Part shown: piece by piece, positions 21,745 to 31,340 of the stretch
Layout of the letters: every line of letters begins with the position of its first letter
Position numbering within the stretch: position 1 is the first letter of the stretch
From: Salvator merianae
Taxonomy: Eukaryota; Chordata; Lepidosauria; Squamata; Teiidae
Assembly: GCA_003586115.2 (NCBI GenBank)
Contig: QVOM02000034.1
Coordinates: forward strand, 17,715,444-17,779,443
Direction: 5' to 3'
DNA: 64,000 bases
The notes under the pieces: model-generated
Told to the model about the DNA's origin: nothing
The model's database searches: none
Seen by the model: only the letters and a program-made list of their open reading frames with translations
Program-made: the position numbers and the translations under genes

Positions 21745-22377
21745 AATTCGAAGAATTACTCTGTACTTCTAGGTGCTTCTGGATGCACTCCTGGGCATTA
21801 AAAGCCACCTATTATTAAACTCTAGACTGCTACAGGTTTAGCTAGTTGCCATTTGGTAGCTATTACCTTGAAAAATGAATTGCAATATAGCTATAATAAA
21901 CACATGATGGGGGGAGCATATGTTTACTCCTGAGGGAATAACTAGTTTTAGCATTTTATTTGTAGGCCTTAAAGGTCCTTTGCAGAACAGAAACTATACA
22001 CATCACCCCCTATGCCTGTTACACATTCTTTAGAAAATATTTCAGCTATTTTAAGTTTTTTTCCTAAAATTGTGTATTCTCATGCACACATTTTTGTGCT
22101 ATTTCGTTGTGTGTGAGTGTTTGTGTGTGTGATAATCACTTGTATTTTTCATATTAAAAACCATCAAATTTCAAATATTAGACTTTTTTGTGCAATTTTT
22201 TTAAATTTTTTGTTTACTTTTTAATCACCTTTTTAAAAATGATGTTAGTGATAGAAAAGGCAACAAAAGAACAAACAACCCAAGAATACAGCATTTTTAA
22301 GAACATTTTAAAGACACTCTTCTTCACCTAAGGCTTTGGTGGCTAAATTGATTTATGATACAGTATTTGCTGCTCCT
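21745..22377. other. Unrecognised AT-rich sequence
   Basis: It includes a short TG-rich run near 22,110-22,132. No gene or repeat is supported. Confidence 0.4.
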
Positions 22378-22925
22378 GCTCCAGAATGATCAAGCGGCTG
22401 GAACGCCTTGGCCTCTTCAGCCTTGAAAAGCGGCATTTAAGAGGAGACCTGTTTGAAGTATATACAATCATGCACAGTATGGATAAGGTGGACAGAGAGA
22501 ATTTTTTTTCTTTATCACACAACACTAGGACCAGGGGGCACTCTATGAAGTGATGGGTAGAAGAGTTAGGACCGACAAGGGGAAGTATTTTTTCACCCAG
22601 AGGGTCATTGGTCTATGGAATTTATTACCGGAAGAGGTGGTGACAGCAGTCAGCTTTAAGAAAGGATTGGACAGATTCACGGAAGTCAGGTGTATCAATG
22701 GCTACTGGAATGGATGCCTAGGTACTGCCTCCAGGTTGGAAAGACAGGCAGGATGCCTGTAAAACTATTTGCAGGGAGTGAAGAGCAGGTGAAGGTTTTG
22801 CTTTTTATTCTGCTTAAGAATGCCCAGAAGAAATTGGTGGGCCACTGTGCGAAACAGAATGCTGGACTAGATGGGCCATGGCCTGATCCAGCAAGGCTCC
22901 TCTTATGTTCTTATGCTCTTATGCT
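22378..22925 (+). mobile_element. CR1/L3-type LINE 3' fragment (copy 2)
   Basis: The same family as 14,555-15,156, colinear over the entire length. It opens in the protein end (RLGLFSLEKRHLRGDLFEV-like in the sequence), then RTDKGKYFFTQRVIG and LWNLLPEEVV. It ends GATCCAGCAAGGCTCCTC and TTCTTATGCTCTTATG. It is 5'-truncated at a slightly later point than copy 1. Confidence 0.8.
22550..22762 (+). pseudogene. CR1/L3 reverse transcriptase C-terminal remnant
   Basis: This 70-residue frame includes RVRTDKGKYFFTQRVIG, LWNLLPEEVVTAVSFKKG and LDRFTEV. It corresponds to the very end of the CR1-clade ORF2 protein, where CR1 here has SHWNRLPQEAVGSPSLE. There are no catalytic residues, and the frame is entered by truncation. 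Confidence 0.7.
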
Positions 22926-23711
22926 CCGTAGACTGAGTGGTCATTGATTTTATTCTATTCCACCTCCTTTTCTGAAGAAAAGAAGGACACTGAGTCCAAA
23001 TCTAAGCAAATAAACTCATGTGTTTAAACAGAAGACATTAACAAACCTAATGAATGCATAGTAAAAAAAAAAAGTACTGTTACCATTACAGTTCATATCA
23101 ACTTTGTTCCCTAAATGAGGTTAGGATACAGCAAATCTCTGCCTATCTTCCTGCAAATCTCCTGTGTAGTCTGTGCTAGTGTAAGTCCCCCAGAAGGAGC
23201 TTTTTAGGGCTGGGAGCAAAATTAACCAAAGGGTGCCACAGATTCACTGCACCCAAATTTATTTCACAAACCAGCTCTGCACAAAAACACCCAGCTAAAC
23301 ACAGGTATTGCATAGCAATATGTTGATGAATGCAGCATTCCATGTTTTTTCCTTCCCACCAAATCAGGTTCTGATCTGCTATGGATCAGCACTGGTTTTG
23401 CCCACAGTCCTTCACCTACTTCTGCTGGTTTAAAATGTTGGTTTTTCTTAAGTTTTTAATGCTACAGTTGTATCTATTTAGGACATTGTCAGAGTCCTAG
23501 CTTCCTGCCATAATCATTCTGGTCTCTAACACTCATTTCAGTTGGAATATAAAACTACCCATATCTTTTTTTCCTTTGGAAAGAGAAAGAGAGAAAGGAA
23601 GGGAGAAGGAGAGAGTGGTAGTAACCTGAATTTACAGAACTAGGTGCATCAAAAGTCCAAGCTTCAAAAGGAAACTCATTCAAATGACTGCAAATGTCAG
23701 AAGAGTAAATG
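22926..23711. other. Unrecognised sequence
   Basis: No gene or repeat is supported. Confidence 0.35.
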
Positions 23712-23890
23712 GGTGACTCCACACTGGCTGGTATATCAGACCAGCAAATGTACTGGAAGCTTCCCTTCCACACATTGGTGTGGTCTAAGGGAGGCGCTTG
23801 GGGCTTTGTTTACACCACACCAGCGTACAGAGAAACAAGTGTCCTGGTACATTTGCTGGTCTCATATACCAGCCACTGCGGAACTGCCTA
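23712..23890. mobile_element. MITE-F foldback element, complete
   Basis: Left arm GGTGACTCCACACTGGCTGG... and right arm (reverse complement) GGCAGTTCCGCAGTGGCTGG... share a ~45-base inverted repeat, including GGCTGGTATAT and GACCAGCAAATGTAC. The 179-bp element is non-coding. Flanks TAAATGGG and TAAGTGTC agree at 5 of 8 positions, possibly a worn 8-bp duplication. A second, partial copy is at 200-343. Confidence 0.7.
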
Positions 23891-25614
23891 AGTGTCTTGC
23901 AGTTTGCCTGATTTTTCACATTTTGTAAAAGTTCCCAATTCCCTGCCCTCTTGACCTTTTCTATTAAGCTTCCACAGCCATTTAATCCTCTCATCAAAAG
24001 TCTTCTCCTAAAAATTAAGTGCTAATAAAGGAAGTTAATGTATCATTCTTGGTTGATTTTCAAGGTGTTTTTCCAGTACAATAAATACAATTAAAATTAA
24101 CAAAAATACTGGTGTACCAATTACAGAAGAGATGGAAAAGTTTTTTCTGCAGGGTACCACAATACCCCATAATACTAAAATGTTATTGAATTTTTATCAA
24201 CATCAATGAGGTTTTTAAGTTTAAGGGGACGGCTTGGAGTAGGTGAGTATATGATTGGCAGCCTTATTTGTTGACTTCTACGTATTTTCACTACAATGAT
24301 CTTGGCAGACTATTAGGCTATAATACAAAGACAAACCATATCAATACTGGCAGCTGTTTAAAGAGATTTTTGATAATATCTATGTTATTTTTAGTAATCA
24401 CTTTCCTAGCAAAACGTTTTCCTATTTTAAAACTTCTGCTACCACCCTGATCTCACCCCAAGAAGACCACAGATTCCATCATGCCCCAATGACACAAAAC
24501 ACAAATATTAATTCTTGGATGTGGATCTGAATACTCTGGAGAAAATATAATCTCAGCAAATCTTGAGCACAATTTTCCCCTGAGGCAAGAAAGTGAAAAT
24601 AAAGGACTCCTGTTCAATATCGAAGATTCCACGTGTCTAGTGAATGCTGTTGTGACTTCCTCCCACTTCCTCCCTACAATATTGTGATGGAACATCTTGT
24701 TCATCTCTCCAGACCTATTGCTGTCACACTGAAAGCTTCAAGTTGTCGGTGGCACTAAAATTCACCAGGTGGAGCACTGAAATCTGCTGTTCATTTCAAA
24801 GGCCCACAAAAAGAAGTGTGGGGAGGAAGATGCTGGCATCTTGTTGCTATAACAACAAAAAGGGCAGTCCATAAATAGAACAACTTTACTATATAGTTTG
24901 TTACAATCTGCCTCATTCAGTATTCATACCAGTCGAAACAATATTAGTACAACTCACACATTGTCTCTTTTTCGGTCAAATTAAATGGAATGGCAATTTA
25001 ATTCAGCACAGTGAATCTCAAACAGTGGAGTAACTCTTGAGAAACCTCAAAGGCAGCATAACATAGTGTTTAAGACATATCTTGAGTTCAATGTGATTGA
25101 CACCCCTTGACAAGAAAGCCAACAATAATTTCCTTCATTCCTTTCTGTACTTATGGAAAATTTCAAAAATATTAGTGCCACTACTAACAGTTATGCCAGC
25201 CTAACTGCCTGTTAGGGACAACTTTGCATGTAAATTCTACTCATCCAGAGCTGTTGCTATCAATGCTAACAATTTCCTGCACTGTCCTTCTGAGTGACAT
25301 GAAATTGGCAGCAGTCCAAAGCAGGGCTGGATAAGGTAGGTCTACAGATCTGTATGGTCAACAGTCTCCAGAGCATCAACGTTTCAGTTGTTGGAATGCC
25401 ACTGACCTGGCATTGGTGATTATAAGATATATGATGGGACAGGATGGACATTTTTTTGCCATTCCTCACTTGTGGGTCTCCTAGGAAGGGGTTATGAGAT
25501 CTACTCCATCCTAACATCCTCACATTCCACAGATCTGGGATTAGAATTTCAAGGTGAGGCTTTATTTATATTCTTGTTTTGTCCTGAACACAGTATAGGC
25601 CTGGATTTGGACTA
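23891..25614. other. Unrecognised sequence
   Basis: No gene or repeat is supported in 1.7 kb. Confidence 0.4.
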
Positions 25615-25632
25615 AAACAGACAGACAGACAG

Positions 25633-25661
<29 letters not shown>
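25615..25661. repeat. (ACAG)n(AC)n microsatellite
   Basis: Five or so ACAG units pass into about 13 AC units. Confidence 0.95.
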
Positions 25662-25663
<2 letters not shown>

Positions 25664-25720
25664 CGACTACAAAGCAACAACTGAAAAGCCTTGTTTTTCA
25701 CCTGCACAAAGTGAAATCTA

Positions 25721-26370
25721 GGCCTTTTCTTTACTTACCTAACTATCAGTGGCAGCCTGTCACTTTAAGGGTGGGTGTTCGTAACCTGCGGGAAGGGGCT
25801 GATTGCTATTTGCAGGGCCTCCATACTGTTGCAGATGCGACAGTAAGGAGGCCCAGAGGCCCCGCGAACAGAAAATGCCTCCCTTCCTGTGGGTTCCAAA
25901 CACCCGCCCTTAAAGCAATGGGCTGCCGCTGCTAACTGTTGCTTCAGACCATGGAAAGGTATCATCTGGAACAGCACCATCTGCACAATGAGCTTTGAGG
26001 CCAGGTACTGAGGAATCCAAAGGGCTAGGAACCTTTATTTCTAGTCCCGGAGCCACTGGGGGATGCATTCAGTGGTGTGCTTTACTGCATTGCCAAAATG
26101 AGACCTAGTCCTGATCATAGAGGTGTGTCTTCTGCATGCCTCCGTGGTCTAGACCGGGGCCCACTGGTTCCCTGGTAGACTTATTTAAATGGGTCTACCA
26201 GTGATCTTGATCAGGGCCTCCCTGATCTAGATCATGCTCGGTCTAATGTAGACAGAGTGGATCACCAAGGGATAGAGTCTCACAGATCCACATTAATGTG
26301 TGGATCGATGAGATCCAGAAGAGGACTTTGTGGCCCTTAATTCTAGATTAAGGTAAGTGCAGAAAGGACC
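25721..26370. mobile_element. TIR-C DNA transposon, complete 650-bp copy
   Basis: It begins GGCCTTTTCTTTACTTACC and ends GGTAAGTGCAGAAAGGACC, imperfect inverted repeats. A 3-bp direct repeat CTA flanks it (25,718-25,720 and 26,371-26,373), which fits a Harbinger-like integration. A palindromic element (25,751-25,927) is nested near the left end. The rest matches the 11,767-12,287 copy in reverse complement. It contains small palindromes (TGGGTCTACCAGTGATC; ATCTAGATCATG). It has no transposase frame. Confidence 0.65.
25751..25927. mobile_element. Palindromic MITE-D, copy 1
   Basis: Almost the entire 177 bp folds on itself. The left arm GGCAGCCTGTCACTTTAAGG plus GTGGGTGTTCGTAACC pairs with the reverse complement of the right arm, GGCAGCCCATTGCTTTAAGG plus GCGGGTGTTTGGAACC, over about 58 bases. 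The same element recurs at 37,172-37,354. It is non-coding. It lies inside the TIR-C element, so it inserted later. No target duplication could be fixed. Confidence 0.75.
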
Positions 26371-26373
26371 CTA

Positions 26374-26983
26374 GTGAATGGTGCATAGGGCCCCAGTTCA
26401 AGCATGGAAGTTATTCATGGACATCAGAACAGGAAGAGGGCCCCAGGTAGACCAAGACGCCCCCTCACCATTGGGAGAGAGCGATCAACCCCAATGCCTC
26501 AAACAGTACTATACATCCACTGGCATAGCAGATTGCATTATACAGGTAAAGTTACAGGTCAGTACTGTCTGATTTAATGTGGCTAAACCTTGTGTGAGAT
26601 TCAGATTTTATTATTATCATTGACCAGCAGAAGCTTTTTTTTTAAAAAAAATATTAAAACTGTATAATTCATGATAATATAAAAAGAGCAATAATATGAT
26701 TTTGTTTATTGTTTACCAGGAGTTATAGAACATTGGTCTGGGATATACTAAATTAAAAACATAGTTCTGCTATCAGGATACAGTTCCTTTCTGAGGCAAA
26801 AAGAGGTCCTGATTTCTCAGTTTTCTAGGATTGGACTGTTTGCAGCCTGATTATAGCAGGATCCCCCAATGACGTGCCTTATTATCAAACTGATTTTGAA
26901 GAAACATCAAACTAATCAGAGAATACACAAGGCAGCATTTTCCTTTCCCTCTGTTGCTGCTGTTTATTTATACATTATACAGC
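26374..26983. other. Unrecognised sequence
   Basis: No gene or repeat is supported. Confidence 0.35.
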
Positions 26984-27182
26984 TTTTGTTGTTGGGCACC
27001 ACTGAGTCATGGTCGATTCCTGGTTGGCCGTAAGGGCATCTTCACGGGCATCTCTATGCAGTTTCCTGGCAGAGATACAGAAGTGGTTTGCCATTTCCTA
27101 CTTTTGGGGGAAGGCTGGGGATCAAACTGGTGACCCTTTGCCTTCCAGGCAGTTTGCCCTACCACTGAGGTACAGCCACTCC
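26984..27182 (-). mobile_element. tRNA-derived SINE with Bov-B-like tail (Sauria-type)
   Basis: On the minus strand the 5' end reads GTACCTCAGTGGTAGGGC, a tRNA A-box-like promoter. About 35 bases on, AGTTTGATCCCCAGCC is a clear B-box. The body includes GGAAATGGCAAACCACTTC, and the 3' end reads GGAATCGACCATGACTCAG, similar to the end of Bov-B LINEs. Sauria SINEs are known to combine a tRNA head with a Bov-B-related tail and to depend on Bov-B for copying. A Bov-B piece is present 2 kb downstream. The exact subfamily is not assigned. Confidence 0.65.
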
Positions 27183-28710
27183 ATATATTATCCAGTACCA
27201 GATATAATTAAAGTTCGTAAGCAGTTGTTTATTGTTAATGAAGTTACTGGCCAGTTTTCTTATTAGTATAGTTGTTTTTTATTATAGCAATGGGGATTCA
27301 TGAACTGGAACCAGTAGGGCAGATGGGAAGGTCCAATTAGTCAGGGATGTCTAAAGTGTAGGTCACTAGAGCTTTAAGGACTACAGCCTTCATGGTAGGT
27401 GTATATGGAGCGACTCTTCAATTTCAGCAAGACTTGTCAGCTATGATTACTGGTGCGTCTGAAGCACTTGTGATCACAGTGCTAGTAGCCCATCATTTCA
27501 TGTTTGAAAAACAGTAAATAAAGTTTTAATCTGACAAGATTGCATCAGTCAGAGTCTGATTTGCCACTCTTTAAATATGCAGAGGCAATCAGCTAACAGA
27601 CAATAGTACCCACCGGGCTGACGGAGTGTGTAAATTTTGACCTCATTTCAGGCTTATGAGTGTAGCACCCAACAAATCTAAAATTTGTTTACTTTCAAGA
27701 AAGCATTGCCTAACCACATTCTTTGGGAGAAATAGCTATGCTGATTGAACATTGTTATTTGGAAAACTGGAAGTATTTTGAACGTACCATCCGACAAACA
27801 AATAAGAAAGCAGAAATACCTTCTCCTTGCTACATGGTGAGTGGTCCAAGTATTGACTTTACCAGATACATTCCAAAAATAGGGTGCAATTAACCAATGA
27901 AAGGGAATAACTAAAAAATCTGGCTGAGAACCAAACCTTTCATATACAAATGAGACCAGGCTTGGCAGGAAGAACGGCAAAGTCTTTTGTCAGTTACAAA
28001 TTGTTAGAAATTTGTATGACTGATTTATATACTCCTGCAGATAGAGACACAATCGTAAATGGCTGAAAACCAATTAAGTGGCATCACGGAGCTGCATGAA
28101 TAGCAGTAATAAAACAGTTCACTATCAAGGAGATTATCAAAGAAAAAAGATTTTAACGTATAACGGTCCCAGGCATGTATCAGCACAAATCCACTCCCTT
28201 GGAGTGCTGCTAGTAGAGAAGCAAACACTCAGAAGCATTGCAGTAGGTGAAGCTTACGAGTTTATTTAGTATGTACATGGAACTTGTCTAGGCTGGCTGC
28301 ACTCCCCGAGGATGTTAGTGGGCTGTTTCCTTTGGAGGCATTAATTTTCAAAGCTCTTAAAGAAAAGGAGAGATGAGACTGACAAGACCCCATTTGATTG
28401 TACTGGGTTGGAAAGATAGGAGGTGCTCAAATGTACCCTGTTAAGCACTGCACTGCTGACCATCCCCACCCCCAACTCAGCTCTGTTTCTCAGGTTAGCA
28501 GTGCATCCCTAGCTTAATGAGGAAGATGCCAAATACAGGTGATCCAGATTTATGGGTGGGTATTGTTCTTTGGATTAATTCCCTTGACTTATCTATTGCT
28601 TTTAATAGTAGGCTGAAGTGTATGTTAATGCATCTTGAATTAAAACAGAGTTATGAGGGTAAGACTTTAAACATAAAAATGGCAGGAGAAGGAGGGAGTA
28701 GGTAACTATG
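27183..28710. other. Unrecognised sequence
   Basis: No exon, RNA gene or repeat is supported in 1.5 kb. Frames such as that at 27,678-27,980 (-) have no recognisable domain. Confidence 0.4.
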
Positions 28711-28917
28711 GCTGTGATCAGACACAGCAAAAACAAAGCATCTCTGAGGTGGCTCAGAGACAACCTCGAGATGGGATTGTTTACACACCAGTCTACCCCT
28801 CCCGCCATGAACATTCTGTGCTAGAAAAGGTGGATTAGATAAAGTTTGGGAACACAAGGGCCACACACTGTCTCTCTGAGGTGCCTCCGAGCTGCCCCTT
28901 TTGCTATGACTGAACAT
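28711..28917. mobile_element. MITE-E, copy 1
   Basis: GTGATCAGACACAGCAAAA at the left and TTTTGCTATGACTGAACAT at the right are imperfect inverted repeats. They continue inward as CTCTGAGGTGGCTCAGAGA against CTCTGAGGTGCCTCCGAG. The same ~207-bp unit recurs at 63,224-63,430. It is non-coding and its superfamily is unassigned. Confidence 0.7.
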
Positions 28918-28982
28918 TCTCTGATCTTTTCTCTGATCATTCCCTCCATTCTATTAATTACTCCAACTTGATTTCTTCTTTA

Positions 28983-28984
<2 letters not shown>

Positions 28985-29022
<38 letters not shown>
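28985..29022. repeat. (CA)n microsatellite
   Basis: About 18 CA units. Confidence 0.95.
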
Positions 29023-29026
<4 letters not shown>

Positions 29027-29133
29027 TATCCATACAAAAAAAATCAATTAGAAGTCATTAGATGACAAGTGGGCAGAGACAGAATTAAATATTGCCTTCT
29101 ACAGCCAGTTTAAAATGGCAGTGTTACAGTTAA

Positions 29134-30727
29134 GGGGGTTTCATGGATCATTGCCTTGTTGTGGCAGAGGGGATTGCATAGTTCAATGAAGTTATCTGGG
29201 GTAGGTCATAGAGGAGAGTTCTGATAAAAGGGGATCCACTGGAGAAGGAAGTCACAAATCGCTCCAATATTCGTGCCAAGAAACCCCCATAGACAGTAAC
29301 AAAAGGCTAAAAGATATTACGTCAGAATATTAGCCCCTCAGGACAGAAGGTGTCCAATACGATACTGGGAAAGAGCAAAGGGCAAGCACAAGTAGCTCCT
29401 GAAACAGTGAAGTGGCTGGACCAAAGCTGAGAGGATGTTCAGCTATGGATGTGCCTAGTGGCAAAATGAAAGCCCAGTGCTGTCAAGAATAATATTGCAC
29501 AGGAACCTGGAATGTAGGATCTATGGGCCAAGGCAAGCTGGATGTGGTCAGAACATGTGATGGCAAGATTAAACATGGACAACCTAGGAGACAGTGAACT
29601 AAAATGGACAGGAATTGATAAATTTAACTCCATTATGTCTACTACTGTTAGCAGGAATCCCTTAGATGAAATGGAGAAGCCTTCATAGTCAATAAAAGAG
29701 TGAGAAAAGCAGTATTGGGGTACAGTCCCCAAAATGACAGAATGATGTTTGTTTGAATCCAAGGCAAACCATCCAACATCACAGTAATCCAAGTCAACCC
29801 AACCCAACCACTGATGCTGAAGAGGCTGAACTTCTATGAAGACCTACAACACCTTCTAGAACTAACACCAAAAAAAGATATCACATTCATCACAGGGGAT
29901 TGGAATGCTAAAGTAGGAAATCAAAAGATAACTGGAATAACAGGCAAGTTTGACCTTGGAATACAAACTGAAGCAGGACAGAGAATAATAGTTTTGTCAA
30001 GATAACTTGATTATATAATCAGTAAATAATCAGACTGATTATATACTTTGCAACCAAAGATGGAGAAGCTCTATTCAGTCAGTAACAACAAGGCCTGGAG
30101 CTGACTGTGGCTCAGATCATGAGCTTCTTATCACAAAATTCATACTTAAATGAAAGAAAGGAAAACCACTAGACTATACATGTATGGCCTAAATAATATC
30201 CCTTATGAATATGCAGTGGAGGTAATGAATAGATTTAAGGGAATAGATCTGGTAGGCAGAATGTCTGAGGAACTATGGACAGACGTTCATAACATTGTAC
30301 AGGAGGCAACAACAAAAAACATCCCAAAGAAAAAGAGCAAGAAAGCAAAATGGTAGTTTGATAAGACTTTACAAATACTAAAGTGAAGGGCAAAGGAAAA
30401 AGGGAAAGATATAACCAACTGATTGCAGATTTCCTGCAAGGAGAGATAATAAGCCTTCTTAAACGAGCAATGCAAAGAAATAGAAGAAAACAATAGAATG
30501 GGAAAGACAAGAGATCTCTTCAAGAAAACTGGAGTTATCAAGGCACATTTCATGCAAAACTGAGCATGATAAGGGACAAAAATGGTAGGGACTGAACAGA
30601 AGCAGAAGAGATAAAGAAGATGTGACAAAAGAACTATATGAGAAAGATCTTTTAACCACAGTGGTGTAGTCACTGACAAAGAGCCAAATATCATGGGGAC
30701 TGTAATCCAGTGGGCCTAAGGAAGCAT
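29134..30727 (+). mobile_element. Bov-B (RTE) LINE, 5' part only
   Basis: The start TTTCATGGATCATTGCCTTG and the following 5' region, the GGAACCTGGAATGTAGGATC segment, and the endonuclease coding region all match the Bov-B 5' half in order. The element stops around 30,727 within what should be the linker before the reverse transcriptase, exactly where a TIR-A copy begins. No Bov-B sequence resumes after that copy. LINE copies normally lose their 5' ends, so a 5'-only remnant implies later deletion or rearrangement. Reading frames have many stops. Confidence 0.75.
29460..30356 (+). pseudogene. Bov-B endonuclease-domain remnant
   Basis: The region decodes, over several frames, to an apurinic-type endonuclease of RTE LINEs. 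FYEDLQHLLELTPKKD and FITGDWNAKVG carry the catalytic GDWNAKVG motif (29,814-30,005). GADCGSDHELL follows near 30,100, and the frame at 30,150-30,356 has RFKGIDLVGRMSEELW and IPKKKSKKAKW. Stops and shifts separate the pieces. The enzyme would nick target DNA to prime reverse transcription. This copy cannot be active, and the reverse transcriptase itself is missing. Confidence 0.75.
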
Positions 30728-30729
30728 TG

Positions 30730-31340
30730 GGCCCTATTCCCACTTTCTACAGTGCGACCCCAATGTGCAGACCATCCACATTAATGGCCCTACAAACCTA
30801 CCTGAAGCTGGCTACTGGCGTAGCCAGTAGCCCAGTCCTCACCACAGCAGTGGACAGCAAGTGGGCAGCTGCTGCCGTGGCAACAGGCAGCAGTGCTGCG
30901 CACATGCGCGGTTGCTCAGTCAGGTCTGCCCAATCACCATGTGATGCTCTGATCGGGTCTGCAAGACCAGATGGGGTTGTGCAATGCCCAATCTGGCATT
31001 CTGGTGCCTGACTGGGCACAGGCCCAATCAACGCCACAGGTGCGGCCAGCAAGTATCTGGCTGATGCCATGATGACCAGGAGGCCCGTGCAATGCACAGG
31101 CATGATGGACTGATCGTGCCTGAGCCATGAGCCAATCATGGCAGCGCCATTGGGCTACACTTACATGCTAGTGAGCATCTGGACGCTTACTAGCAAAGTA
31201 CACCCACACTTTGCAGAGGCCCCAGCATTCAGGAGCTTTTGCAGGCACTCCCAAAGGCTACTAACTCTGGACAACTCCGTCATTGTCATGGTCCACAGCT
31301 GTACCAGGAGCATTCTAAGGTGGAAAGTGCAAACAAAGCC
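30730..31340 (-). mobile_element. TIR-A copy, long
   Basis: It starts GGCCCTATTCCCACTTTC and ends GTGGAAAGTGCAAACAAAGCC. The right half has GCTAGTGAGCATCTGGACGC, TTACTAGCAAAGTACACCC and CTTTGCAGAGGCCCC, as in other copies. The first ~300 bases are longer and GC-richer than in other members, with CTGGCTACTGGCGTAGCCAG forming a hairpin at 30,807-30,826. It truncates the Bov-B element. No duplication was found. Confidence 0.6.

Noticed and set aside
27120..27182. Possible tRNA gene (A and B boxes)
   Set aside because: It continues into a SINE body with a Bov-B-like tail and lacks a full cloverleaf 3' half.
30235..30743. Hydrophobic minus-strand frames of 91-135 codons
   Set aside because: They are antisense to A-rich Bov-B coding sequence, which reads as Phe/Leu/Ser-rich on the other strand. 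No membrane protein family is recognisable.
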